Assembly: GCA_964439835.1 (NCBI GenBank)
Contig: CAYTPQ010000010.1
Span: 1 to 64,000 of the forward strand
Length of the DNA stretch: 64,000 nt
Reading direction: 5' to 3'
Source of the DNA: JAGNLM01 sp964439835
GTDB taxonomy: Bacteria > Pseudomonadota > Gammaproteobacteria > JAABTG01
The translations under genes were made by a program, and so were the position numbers. Shown here piece by piece: positions 8,501 to 16,234 of this stretch (position 1 is its first letter; every line of letters starts with the position of its first letter). A model generated the notes under the pieces. It was not told the origin of the DNA. It did no database searches and saw nothing but the letters and a program-made list of their open reading frames with translations.

Positions 8501-9312
8501 CCGGCCGGCGCAGGCGGCGCCGACTCCGCGTGCCGCTCTTCGGCCTTGGCCCGCTCCCAGGCGCCGTCGAGTTGCTCGGCGCTCGCGGCCTCGGGCCTGC
8601 CGTCGAGCAGCGCCTCCAGACGCCGGAATCGCGCCTCGAAGCGCCCATTGGCGTGACGCAGCGCGGTCTCGGGGTCGAGACCCAGGTGTCGCGCCAGGTT
8701 CACGCAGGTGAAGAGCAGGTCCCCCAGCTCGGCCTCGATCCGCGCCGGCGGCTCCCCGCTGGAGCGCGCCGCGCGCAGCTCCCCCGCCTCCTCGGCCAGC
8801 TTCGCCAACACCCCGTCCACATTCGGCCAATCGAAGCCCACGCGGGCCGCGCGTTTCTGCAGCTTGAGCGCCCGGAGCAGCGCCGGCAAGGCGAGGCTCA
8901 CGCCGTCCAGGTGGCTCGGCCTGCCGGACTCGTCGCGGGCCAGGCGCTCGGCCGCCTTGTGCGCCTCCCAGGCGAGGGTCTGTTCCTGCGCCGAGCCGAC
9001 ACGCGCCTCGCCGAAGACGTGCGGGTGCCGCCGCTCCATCTTGTCGCAGATCGCGACCGCCACGTCTTCGAAGGTGAAGTGCCCGCCCTCCTCCGCCATG
9101 CGGGCGTGGAAGGCGACCTGAAACAGGAGGTCGCCCAGCTCGTCCCGCAGCCCTGCCAGGTCGCCGCGGGCAATCGCGTCCGCGACCTCGTAGGCCTCCT
9201 CGATGGTGTAGGGGGCGATCGTTGCGAAGGTCTGTTCCCGGTCCCAGGGGCAGCCCTCGACCGGGTCCCGGAGGCGGGCCATGATGGCGAGCAACCGGCC
9301 CATCGCCTCCAC
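8449..9312 (-). CDS. mazG: nucleoside triphosphate pyrophosphohydrolase MazG
   Basis: MazG hydrolyses NTPs to NMP and pyrophosphate and is linked to house-cleaning and ppGpp control. The 287-residue protein has two tandem MazG domains. Each carries the EExxE and ExxD metal-binding pattern (IEEAYEVADAI with DELGDLLFQV, then EEAGEL with EAELGDLLFTCVNLAR). The length is slightly above the E. coli enzyme because of a Ser/Gly/Pro-rich tail encoded in the overlap with mlaA. The GTG start at 9312 has AGGAGG 8 nt upstream. An ATG three codons later is possible. Confidence 0.94.
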   Translation of the reverse strand: MEAMGRLLAIMARLRDPVEGCPWDREQTFATIAPYTIEEAYEVADAIARGDLAGLRDELGDLLFQVAFHARMAEEGGHFTFEDVAVAICDKMERRHPHVFGEARVGSAQEQTLAWEAHKAAERLARDESGRPSHLDGVSLALPALLRALKLQKRAARVGFDWPNVDGVLAKLAEEAGELRAARSSGEPPARIEAELGDLLFTCVNLARHLGLDPETALRHANGRFEARFRRLEALLDGRPEAASAEQLDGAWERAKAEERHAESAPPAPAGYSSSSGSGGGLPSKTR

Positions 9313-9345
9313 GCCCGCCTGCCTCCTGTGACCAACCGCGCCGGC

Positions 9346-9696
9346 TTAGAGCAGCCGGCGGACCTCTTCGCCCTCCAGGCGGAGGACCTTGCGGGCCATT
9401 GCCAGGGCGTCCTCGGCGAAGGTCTCCAGCTCGCGCCAGCGGTCGTCCGGCCCGAACACCCTCTCGCCGGTCTCTGCGATGACGCGCACGACGGTGTCGG
9501 GCCCTTCGGCAAGCCCCTCCGCGCGCTCCGCCGTCACGTAGAGGACCGGGGCGGCGCCGCCGAACGGCACCAGCGCCAGGATGAAGTAATAGGCGATCGC
9601 CCGCCGCGAGGTGACGTCATGCAGCAACACGGCGCTGTAGTCGCCGATCTCGTAGCGACGAGCGGGAACGGCGGTCTGGATGTCGGGCGCGTTCAT
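9346..9696 (-). CDS. conserved hypothetical protein
   Basis: This is a 116-residue acidic protein that I do not recognise. It has no signal peptide. One hydrophobic stretch (AIAYYFILALVPF) could be buried beta/alpha core rather than a membrane segment. The rest suggests a small mixed fold ending in charged helices. The ATG at 9696 is preferred over a start five codons upstream. It is upstream of mazG by 33 bp on the same strand and may be co-transcribed with it. It is divergent from the transglycosylase gene. Normal GC and codon use indicate a resident gene. Confidence 0.65.
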   Translation of the reverse strand: MNAPDIQTAVPARRYEIGDYSAVLLHDVTSRRAIAYYFILALVPFGGAAPVLYVTAERAEGLAEGPDTVVRVIAETGERVFGPDDRWRELETFAEDALAMARKVLRLEGEEVRRLL

Positions 9697-9778
9697 CGTC
9701 GGTGCACGCAAACGCGGCTACGATAGCGGCGGCTGTGCGGATCGTCCAGCCGCTCGCGTGCCGGCCAACGAGGGACCA

Positions 9779-11860
9779 ATGGACCGCCGCACCCGCATGA
9801 CAGGCATCGACGCCAGGCAGAAGGGGCCCTCCCCACAGGCTGCTGGGTCAGGGAACCCGACGGGCTGCTCCGGAATTCCGTGGCTTCACGCCGCCGCAGG
9901 CATTGCGCTGACCCTGATCGCGTTCGGCCTCGGGCGGGGCGCACCGGCGGCCGAAGGCGCAACGACGCTCGCCGCCCAGAGATCCACGTTCCTGCAGGCC
10001 GAGCAGGCCCTGCGCCAGGGCGACCGGCCCCGTTACCGACGGCTGAGGGCGGAGCTGAACCGCTACCCACTGGCGCCGTACCTGGACCACGCGGAGATCC
10101 GGCAGGACCTCGCGGCCGCCGACCCCGTGGTGGTGCGCGGCTTTCTGGAGCGCCACGCGGACACCCCGCTCGCTGATGCGCTCGCCAGGGACTGGCTGCG
10201 CCTCGCCTCGGACCGCGAGGATTGGGCCGAGGTGATCCGGACCTACCGCCCGACCACCGACGCCGACCTTCGCTGTCGCTACCTCACGGCCCTGCTCGCC
10301 AGCGGGGCGGAGCCCGCTCCCGCCGAGGTGCGAGAGGTCTGGCTCTCGGGCCGGCCCCTGCCGGATACCTGCACACCGGTCGTCGAGGCCTGGCGCGCCA
10401 CCGGCGGGCTGACCCCGGACCTGGTGCGGGCGCGCGTCGCCCTGGCCATGGAGGCCGGGCAGACGGAGCTCGCGCGCGACCTCGCCCGATCACTGGAGCC
10501 ACCCGAGGCGGCGCTCGTGACGGCGTGGGTGGCCCTTCGGACCGACCCCTCGGGTCTCACGGGGCTCGCGGTCCTGGACGAGGACCGTCCGGAGACCCGC
10601 CGCGTCGTCGTCGACACCCTGGTGCGCTGGGCCCGGCGCGACGCCGACGGCGCAGCCCAGGCCTGGGAGACCGTACGGCCGCGATACGCCTTCTCCGCAG
10701 AGGAGCGGGCGAGCGTTCAGAAGGCGGTAGGCCGGGGACTCGCGCGCAAAGACGACGGCCGCGCCCTGGCGTGGCTCGCCGACATCCCGGAGGCCGATGC
10801 CGACGCCCAGGTGCGGGAGTCCGCCGTGCTGAGCGCCCTGCGGCTCGGGCGCTGGGGGAGCGCCCTCGACGGGCTGCGGCGGATGCCACTCAGCGAGCGC
10901 GAGTCGGACCGCTGGCGCTACTGGACCGCACGTGCGACGGCGGAGGCGGGTGACCCCGGCGAGGCCTCGGCGCTTTATGCCGCGGTCTCCTCGGAACTGA
11001 GCGTGTACGGCTTCCTGGCGGCGGACCGGCTGGAGCGTGACTATGCCCTTACCAGTGTGCCGCTGGCGGTCGCGCCGGAAGCCGTTGCCCAGGCGGAGGC
11101 CCTCCCGGGCGCGGAGCGCGCGCGCGAGCTGCGGACCCTCGGCCGCTCGGCGGACGCCCGGCGCGAGTGGGCCAGGCTGCTCCGCGACCAGCCGACTGAG
11201 CGCCTGCCGGCGCTCGCGACCGTGGCCCACCGCTGGGGCTGGCACGATCAGGCCATCACCGCCCTTGGCCGCGCCCGGGAGTTCCGCGACCTGGATCTGC
11301 GCTTTCCCCTCGCCCACCGTCAGTCCGTCCTCGAGCACGCGGCCGCGAGCGAGGTCGACCCGGCCTGGGCCTACGGGGTGCTGCGTCAGGAAAGCGCGTT
11401 CTGGGCCGACGCCCGCTCCTCGGCCGGGGCCCTCGGCCTGATGCAGCTGCTGCCCAGCACCGCGCGGGAGGTGGCGCGGCGACTCAAGCTCCGCGTGGAC
11501 GACGCCGACCTGCTCGACGCCGACACCAACATCCGCCTGGGGACCGCCTACCTGCGCCGGCTCCTGGATGGCGCGGGCGGCCACCTGTTGATCGCCACCA
11601 CCGCCTACAACGCCGGTCCGCAGCGGGCCCGCGGCTGGCTTCCGGAGGCGCAGGCGGTGCCGGCAGACCTCTGGATGGAGTCGATCCCGTTCGCGGAGAC
11701 CCAGTCCTACGTGCAGAGGGTGCTGGCCTACACGGTCGTCTACCGGGACCGCCTGGGGCTCCCGCCGGAGCGGTTGAGCGCGAGGTTGCCCGCCGTCCGG
11801 CCGCGGGCCGAGCGGGGCCGGCGCTGCCGCCCCCGGGTCTGTGGGTGCCAGCGACCGTGA
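9779..11860 (+). CDS. slt: soluble lytic murein transglycosylase (Slt70-like)
   Basis: Slt cleaves the MurNAc-GlcNAc bond of peptidoglycan with 1,6-anhydro product formation in the periplasm. The 693-residue protein has an N-terminal hydrophobic segment (about 32-52), then a long alpha-helical superhelical U-domain. The C-terminal goose-lysozyme-like domain has catalytic E538 in RQESAFWADARSSAGALGLMQ, followed by LLPSTA and TAYNAGP. The ATG at 9779 follows GAGGGA. The upstream start at 9680 would run into the divergent gene and lacks a Shine-Dalgarno. The C-terminal 25 residues are Arg/Pro-rich and non-conserved. The stop overlaps the next gene by 4 nt. Confidence 0.95.
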   Translation: MDRRTRMTGIDARQKGPSPQAAGSGNPTGCSGIPWLHAAAGIALTLIAFGLGRGAPAAEGATTLAAQRSTFLQAEQALRQGDRPRYRRLRAELNRYPLAPYLDHAEIRQDLAAADPVVVRGFLERHADTPLADALARDWLRLASDREDWAEVIRTYRPTTDADLRCRYLTALLASGAEPAPAEVREVWLSGRPLPDTCTPVVEAWRATGGLTPDLVRARVALAMEAGQTELARDLARSLEPPEAALVTAWVALRTDPSGLTGLAVLDEDRPETRRVVVDTLVRWARRDADGAAQAWETVRPRYAFSAEERASVQKAVGRGLARKDDGRALAWLADIPEADADAQVRESAVLSALRLGRWGSALDGLRRMPLSERESDRWRYWTARATAEAGDPGEASALYAAVSSELSVYGFLAADRLERDYALTSVPLAVAPEAVAQAEALPGAERARELRTLGRSADARREWARLLRDQPTERLPALATVAHRWGWHDQAITALGRAREFRDLDLRFPLAHRQSVLEHAAASEVDPAWAYGVLRQESAFWADARSSAGALGLMQLLPSTAREVARRLKLRVDDADLLDADTNIRLGTAYLRRLLDGAGGHLLIATTAYNAGPQRARGWLPEAQAVPADLWMESIPFAETQSYVQRVLAYTVVYRDRLGLPPERLSARLPAVRPRAERGRRCRPRVCGCQRP

Positions 11861-12225
11861 CCGACCGCGCCTCGGCACGCGAGCGCGACCTGCTGAGCGA
11901 CGCCGGCGTCACCGTGCTCTCGCAGTCCGACGCCGACGAAGCCCGAGTCCGGTTCGCCGGCGCGCTCGGGGGCTCGCCGGTGCAGTGGCAGGCGCGGGTC
12001 ATCACGCTGCGGCGGCTCTGGCAAGAGACTGGCGGCGGCCCGGTACAGGCCCTGATCGAGGTCCGCGCCGTCGAGGCCGGCGTCGGCGACCTGCTGGTCG
12101 CGCTGCCGGTAGCCCGCCTCGACGCACCGGTGCTCGTGATGGCCGCGACCATGGTGCGACAGTGGAAGGGCCTGGGAGTGGGGCGGCACGCCTACGGCCC
12201 CGAGGTCGACTTCAGCGTCGCCTGA
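11857..12225 (+). CDS. conserved hypothetical protein coupled to slt
   Basis: This is a 122-residue protein of unknown function. A GTG at 11857 overlaps the slt stop as GTGA, the usual sign of translational coupling; a GTG at 11845 is the alternative. The sequence is mixed alpha/beta with no signal peptide or membrane span (LLSDAGVTVLSQSDADE at the start, DLLVALPVARLDAPVLVM near the end). I recognise no domain. Its position in the slt transcript hints at an envelope or housekeeping role, but that is only context. Confidence 0.6.
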   Translation: MTDRASARERDLLSDAGVTVLSQSDADEARVRFAGALGGSPVQWQARVITLRRLWQETGGGPVQALIEVRAVEAGVGDLLVALPVARLDAPVLVMAATMVRQWKGLGVGRHAYGPEVDFSVA

Positions 12226-12240
12226 CCCGGGCGGCCCCTG

Positions 12241-12270
12241 ACTGCCGGTCCGAAAGCGATCGGTTATACT
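12241..12270 (+). promoter_or_regulatory. putative sigma70 promoter for the thioredoxin-like gene
   Basis: A good -10 hexamer TATACT lies at 12265-12270, in an otherwise GC-rich stretch 55 nt before the GTG start. The -35 side is poor (ACTGCC at 18-bp spacing). The call rests mainly on the -10. Confidence 0.35.
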
Positions 12271-12325
12271 GCGCGCCAGACTGGCAGGCCCGGGGGCATT
12301 CCCGGACCTCACACCGGAGGCAATC

Positions 12326-12700
12326 GTGGCTACCGTCGAGCTGACTCGCGACAACTTCAAGAACACCGTCGACAGCAACAGCCTGGTCCTCGTGGATTTT
12401 TGGGCCGAGTGGTGCGGCCCCTGCCGGATGTTCGCGCCGATCTACGAGGACATCTCCGAGCGCTACCCCGACGCGGTGTTCGGCAAGGTCAACACTGAGA
12501 TGGAGCGCGAGCTGGCCCAGATGTTCGGTATCCGGTCCATCCCGACGCTGATGATCTTCCGCGACCAGATCATCATCTTCTCGCAGCCGGGGGCGTTGCC
12601 GGCGTCGGCCCTGGAGGACGTGGTCCAGAAGGCGCAGGCCCTGGACATGGACATGGTCCGCGAGCAGATCGCGAAGCAGCAGGCCCGCAAGGACGCCTGA
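12326..12700 (+). CDS. thioredoxin-fold protein with WCGPC active site
   Basis: This is a 124-residue cytoplasmic thioredoxin-like oxidoreductase. It has the canonical active site WCGPC (C30, C33) after VLVDFWAE, and the cis-proline loop SIPT (P73). A C-terminal extension of about 20 residues (DMDMVREQIAKQQARKDA) makes it longer than TrxA, and the usual Lys/Gly near the end of the fold is altered. The GTG start has GGAGG 5 nt upstream and a -10-like TATACT further up. The NUDIX gene follows after 4 nt. It could be a second thioredoxin or a lineage-specific Trx-like protein; the main trxA may lie elsewhere. Confidence 0.9.
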   Translation: MATVELTRDNFKNTVDSNSLVLVDFWAEWCGPCRMFAPIYEDISERYPDAVFGKVNTEMERELAQMFGIRSIPTLMIFRDQIIIFSQPGALPASALEDVVQKAQALDMDMVREQIAKQQARKDA

Positions 12701-12704
12701 GCCG

Positions 12705-13229
12705 TTGCCCGTCTCCCGCCGCAGCCTCTACCGCGGCCGCATCGTCGATTTCGGGATCGAGACCATCGCCCAGCCGGACGGGCGCACCCTCGAGATTGAG
12801 GTGGTGCGTCACCCCGGTGGGGCGGCGGTGGTGGCGCTCGACGCCGACGACCGCGTCTGCCTGCTACGCCAGTTCCGCGCCCCGTTCGAGGACTGGCTCT
12901 GGGAGCTTCCCGCCGGAAAGATCGACCCGCCCGAGCCGGCCGAGGAGACCGCGCGCCGGGAGCTCGAGGAGGAAGCGGGCCTGCGGGCCGACCACTGGCG
13001 CTCGCTGGGCACCATCCTGACCTGCCCGGGCTTCTGCGACGAGGTCCTGCACCTCTACCTCGCCACCGGTCTGCACCCGGGCCCCGCGCGCACCGAGGCC
13101 GACGAGTTCATCGAGGTCCACTGGTGGCCCCTCGAGCGGGCCGTCGAAGAGGCGCGCAGCGGAGCCCTTCGCGACGGCAAGACGGTCGTCGCCCTGCTGC
13201 GGGCGGCGGCCTCAGAGCTCGGCCGCTGA
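12705..13229 (+). CDS. nudF: ADP-ribose pyrophosphatase (NUDIX hydrolase, NudF-like)
   Basis: NudF-type enzymes hydrolyse ADP-ribose to AMP and ribose-5-phosphate. The 174-residue protein has a perfect Nudix box GX5EX7REUXEEXGU from G71 to L93 (E77, R85, E86, E89, E90, G92). The ADP-ribose-type LLRQFRAP precedes it and the downstream CPGFCDE replaces the usual SPG-type motif. The start is TTG at 12705, right after the thioredoxin-like gene. Its stop codon directly abuts that of the convergent DUF1249 gene (TGATCA). nudF and yqiB (DUF1249) are also neighbours in E. coli, which supports the assignment. Confidence 0.88.
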   Translation: MPVSRRSLYRGRIVDFGIETIAQPDGRTLEIEVVRHPGGAAVVALDADDRVCLLRQFRAPFEDWLWELPAGKIDPPEPAEETARRELEEEAGLRADHWRSLGTILTCPGFCDEVLHLYLATGLHPGPARTEADEFIEVHWWPLERAVEEARSGALRDGKTVVALLRAAASELGR

Positions 13230-13742
13230 TCACGGCGTCGGGTCCGACGCGGAGGCCCCGGGCCTCGGGACGTCCCTGTAGGGCCCCGCGAAAAGATGCC
13301 CTTGGTGCAGGCAGTAGCCCAACCAGCGCTGCAGGAAGCGGTTCAGCTCCCACTTCGCCTCCAGCTCGGTCGGCGCCTCCCGCCGCCGACAGGGGGCTTG
13401 CCGGGCCGGGTGCCGGCGACTGTGGCTCACCGCCTCCATCAGGCGCGCGTCGTGGTACACCCGGGCGAGGACGTTCGGCTCGCAGACCTGTCCGCCCTCC
13501 CCCGCCAGGCGGTAGGTCAGATTGAGCGTGGTGGTGTAGCGCTGGCGCTCGATCACCGCGAGGTGCAGGTCCAGGGCCCCCGCCACCCGCGAGACCGCAC
13601 CCCCTTCGAGACGGGCGAGGGCGGGGGCCAGGCGGCAGAGCCGCCGGTAGCTGCACTCCTGCAGGTCCAGCAGGCTCGCGAGCGTTCGCGGCTGACAGCC
13701 CGTCAGCAGAAAGGGGGGTCGGAACTCGGTGGCAATCAGCAC
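13230..13742 (-). CDS. yqiB: DUF1249 family protein (YqiB-like)
   Basis: This 170-residue cytoplasmic protein of unknown function matches the DUF1249 pattern: CEANYLRL-like CSYRRLCRLAP near the start, an ERQRYTTTLNLTY strand, VRVYHDARLMEA-like RVYHDARLMEAV, and a C-terminal EKWELNRFLxxWLxYCLxxGH block (here KWELNRFLQRWLGYCLHQGH). The start is GTG at 13742. E. coli yqiB sits beside nudF; here the pair is convergent rather than collinear. The last residues (PRPGASASDPTP) are a non-conserved tail. Confidence 0.85.
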   Translation of the reverse strand: MLIATEFRPPFLLTGCQPRTLASLLDLQECSYRRLCRLAPALARLEGGAVSRVAGALDLHLAVIERQRYTTTLNLTYRLAGEGGQVCEPNVLARVYHDARLMEAVSHSRRHPARQAPCRRREAPTELEAKWELNRFLQRWLGYCLHQGHLFAGPYRDVPRPGASASDPTP

Positions 13743-13783
13743 GGGCCGGGACTATAGCACAGGCCCCTCGGGCCACCGGCTCG

Positions 13784-14536
13784 CTACCGCTCCCGAGTCA
13801 GGGGCACGAACCGTACCGGCAGGACGTCCCGCTCCCGGAGGCTGCCGTCGGCGGCCCTCTCGATGACCTTCAGGGACTGGGACGAGGCGACCTCCCCCAC
13901 CGGGATCACCAGCCGGGCGCCCGGCTTCAGCTGCTCGACGAGCGCCGGCGGCACGTGATCGGGCGCCGCGGTGACCAGGATGCCGTCGAAGGGCCCGTGC
14001 TCGGGCCATCCGGCGTAGCCGTCGCCGACGCGGGTCACGACGTTCCCGTAGCCGAGGCGGTCGAGTCGCTGGCGCGCCTCCCGGGCCAGGGGCTCGACGA
14101 TCTCGATCGAGTACACGCGCTCGGCAAGCTCCGCCAGGACCGCCGCCTGGTAGCCGGACCCGGTCCCGACCTCGAGCACGACCGCGCCGGGCCCCAGGTC
14201 CAGCAGGTCGGTCATCAGGGCGACGATATAGGGCTGGGAGATCGTCTGCCCGTGGCCGATCGACAGGGGACGGTTATCGTAGGCGTAGGGCACCTGGGAC
14301 GCCGGCACGAACTCGTGCCGCGGTACCCGGGCGAGGGCCTGGAGAACGGCGGGCGAAAGCCCCGGTCGTCCGGTCTCCCAGACCGTCGCCCGGGCCATCG
14401 CCGCCACCTCCTGCACCATGGCCGCCCGGGGGTCGGGCGGCGGGTCCGCGCAAGCGGCCAAGGCAGGCACGATCACCGCCAGCGCGATCGCGCCGAGGCG
14501 GCGGAGCACCCTAAGCCGAGCGCGAGCCAGGACCAC
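13784..14536 (-). CDS. pcm: protein-L-isoaspartate O-methyltransferase, predicted lipoprotein
   Basis: Pcm uses SAM to methylate L-isoaspartyl residues in damaged proteins so that they can revert to aspartate. The domain core is intact: HEFVP, the substrate loop GQTISQPYIVA, SAM motif I LEVGTGSGYQ (about 121-130), GDGY and ILVTAAPDHVP. Unlike cytoplasmic Pcm, the N-terminus is a lipoprotein signal peptide: Arg-rich start, hydrophobic stretch 15-27 and lipobox LAAC with Cys29. The GTG start has a strong GGGAGGGT. The protein is therefore predicted to act outside the cytoplasm, where a SAM supply is not obvious. Confidence 0.92.
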   Translation of the reverse strand: MVLARARLRVLRRLGAIALAVIVPALAACADPPPDPRAAMVQEVAAMARATVWETGRPGLSPAVLQALARVPRHEFVPASQVPYAYDNRPLSIGHGQTISQPYIVALMTDLLDLGPGAVVLEVGTGSGYQAAVLAELAERVYSIEIVEPLAREARQRLDRLGYGNVVTRVGDGYAGWPEHGPFDGILVTAAPDHVPPALVEQLKPGARLVIPVGEVASSQSLKVIERAADGSLRERDVLPVRFVPLTRER

Positions 14537-14593
14537 CGATACCCTCCCGAGCGGCGCGGCCGGACCCGGGGCCGCGCGCCCCTGCCCGGCGCC

Positions 14594-15334
14594 TCAGGGA
14601 AGCGGTGCCCACGGATTCTGGCGCAGCATCCAGTCCTGGCCGGGGTCCCGGCCGGGCTGGACAGCGACCCCGTAGGGGCTCCAGGGCGTGGCGTGGCGGA
14701 ACTGCTCCTCGATGGCCTGGTGCTTCTGCTCGAAGAACTGGTCCATCCCCTGGCGAGTCGGGGGCAACGGGGCGACCGGCTCGCCCCCGGGCATCCCGTA
14801 GTAGGGCGCCAGCGGACCCCAGGGATAGGCCCCCGGCATACCGGGGACGCCCCGAAACATGTCGAGTGTGTCCCGACGGAACTGGCGGCGCCCCTCCATC
14901 CAGTCGCGCCGCGCCTGGCCCCAGGGGTCCGTGGCCCGCAGCTGCGCGTCGACCTCCTGACGCCGCTGCTCCACGTACCGGTCCATGTCCGCACGCGAAG
15001 GAACGCCTTCCGGTGCCTCGCGCCGCTCCGCCTTGGACTCCCGGTGCCCGACTGCCCCCAACCGGTCCTCGTACTCCTTGCGCCGAGCCTCGATGGCCGC
15101 CCCGGGGGTGGGCGCCGCCGATGGGGACGCCGCTGCCGGTGCCCCGGGGACACCGGGGTTCACGGAGGCTGGAGCGGCAGCCGCAGGGCCCGAAGGCGCG
15201 GTGGGCGCGGCCGGTATCGCGGCGGGTGCTGCGGCGGCCGCACCCGCCTTATCGCCGGCGAGCGCCAGACCGGCCGCTCCCGGGGCCATCAGAAGGGTGG
15301 CCAAAATGGCCCTGGTCAGTACTCGCTGCATCAT
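14594..15334 (-). CDS. exported Ala/Pro-rich protein with a 25-residue tandem repeat
   Basis: This 246-residue protein has no recognised family. A signal peptide (cleavage near LAGDKA) is followed by an Ala/Pro-rich linker at 30-80. Then come two copies of a 25-residue helical unit at 114-138 and 194-218, matching MDxxxEQxxQxxxxQxRxATxPW. A degenerate third copy is at about 80-95. Between them is a Gly/Pro/Tyr/Met-rich segment (MFRGVPGMPGAYPWGP). Two adjacent ATGs (15334 and 15331) both suit the GAGGAG upstream. It is downstream of nothing obvious and 58 bp upstream of pcm on the same strand, so the two may be co-expressed. It is probably periplasmic or surface-associated. Confidence 0.75.
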   Translation of the reverse strand: MMQRVLTRAILATLLMAPGAAGLALAGDKAGAAAAAPAAIPAAPTAPSGPAAAAPASVNPGVPGAPAAASPSAAPTPGAAIEARRKEYEDRLGAVGHRESKAERREAPEGVPSRADMDRYVEQRRQEVDAQLRATDPWGQARRDWMEGRRQFRRDTLDMFRGVPGMPGAYPWGPLAPYYGMPGGEPVAPLPPTRQGMDQFFEQKHQAIEEQFRHATPWSPYGVAVQPGRDPGQDWMLRQNPWAPLP

Positions 15335-15550
15335 TGCCGTCTCCTCAGTCTGGCGTCGCAAGCAGGATCGGGACCTCGGGCTTCCGGCCCGACAGCACCC
15401 TTGGGGCTTGGTCGTAGTAGCTGGTATTTATATTAGCCCACGCTGATTCTGGCAGATGCCAAAGGACACCTTCTTGAGCCAGATCATGGCGGTGTGGCGG
15501 CAGACGCGTCGGGCTCGCGCAGGCCGGGGCTCCCCGGTAGAGTGCGCCGC

Positions 15551-16234
15551 ATGAGCGGTGAGGAGCCTTCGTTCCCCTCGTTGCTGCTGCTAGCCGCCGG
15601 CTGGATCGTCTATTTCGTCGTCCACTCGGCCCTGGCGTCGCTGCCGGTGAAGCGCTGGGTGGCCGCCCGCCATCCCGCCCTCGTGCCCGCGTACCGTCTG
15701 GGCTTCAATCTCGTCGCGGTGGCGCTGCTCCTGCCGGTGCTCTGGCTGATGTACAGCCTTCGCGGCCCGTGGATCTGGGGCTGGCAGGGCCCCGCGTGGC
15801 TCGTCGCGAACGGCCTCGCCGCACTGGCAGTGGCAGGGTTCGCCTGGTCACTACGGTTCTACGACGGCGGCGAGTTTCTGGGCACGCGCCAGTGGCGCAC
15901 CCGGGAGCGCTCGGTGCTCGACCAGGAGAGACTGCGCCTCTCGCCGTTGCACCGGTTCGTGCGCCACCCCTGGTACGCCCTCGGGCTGGTGCTGGTGTGG
16001 ACCCGGGACATGGACGCGGCGACGCTGCTGAGCGCGCTGTTGATCAGCGCCTACTTCGTCGTCGGCTCGTGGCTGGAGGAGCGCAAGCTGGCCGTGTACC
16101 ACGGCGCGGCCTACCGGCAGTACCGCCAGCGGGTCCCGTCGCTCGTCCCCCTGCCCTGGCGCTACCTGACGGCCGCCGAGGCCGCCGCCCTGGAGGCCTC
16201 CGCCTCAGGGCCGCAGCGGCTGCAGGAGCAGTGA
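15551..16234 (+). CDS. isoprenylcysteine carboxyl methyltransferase-like membrane protein
   Basis: This 227-residue inner-membrane protein has about five hydrophobic segments and the C-terminal signature of the ICMT/phospholipid methyltransferase/NnrU superfamily: HRFVRHPWYALGL followed by WLEERKLAVYHGAAYRQYRQRVP. These motifs bind SAM and the acceptor in ICMT. In bacteria the substrate is usually unknown; methylation of a lipid or small thiol is a possibility only. The ATG at 15551 is preferred over the start at 15494, which adds an unlikely Arg/Gly-rich leader. Its last 30 bp overlap gpmI, convergent. Confidence 0.82.
   Translation: MSGEEPSFPSLLLLAAGWIVYFVVHSALASLPVKRWVAARHPALVPAYRLGFNLVAVALLLPVLWLMYSLRGPWIWGWQGPAWLVANGLAALAVAGFAWSLRFYDGGEFLGTRQWRTRERSVLDQERLRLSPLHRFVRHPWYALGLVLVWTRDMDAATLLSALLISAYFVVGSWLEERKLAVYHGAAYRQYRQRVPSLVPLPWRYLTAAEAAALEASASGPQRLQEQ

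Noticed and set aside
9680..9778. Extended start of the lytic transglycosylase
   Set aside because: It runs into the divergent gene and lacks a Shine-Dalgarno; the ATG at 9779 has GAGGGA and a proper hydrophobic segment.
15494..15550. Longer start of the ICMT-like membrane protein
   Set aside because: The added leader is Arg/Gly-rich and unlike the family; the ATG at 15551 gives a normal start.
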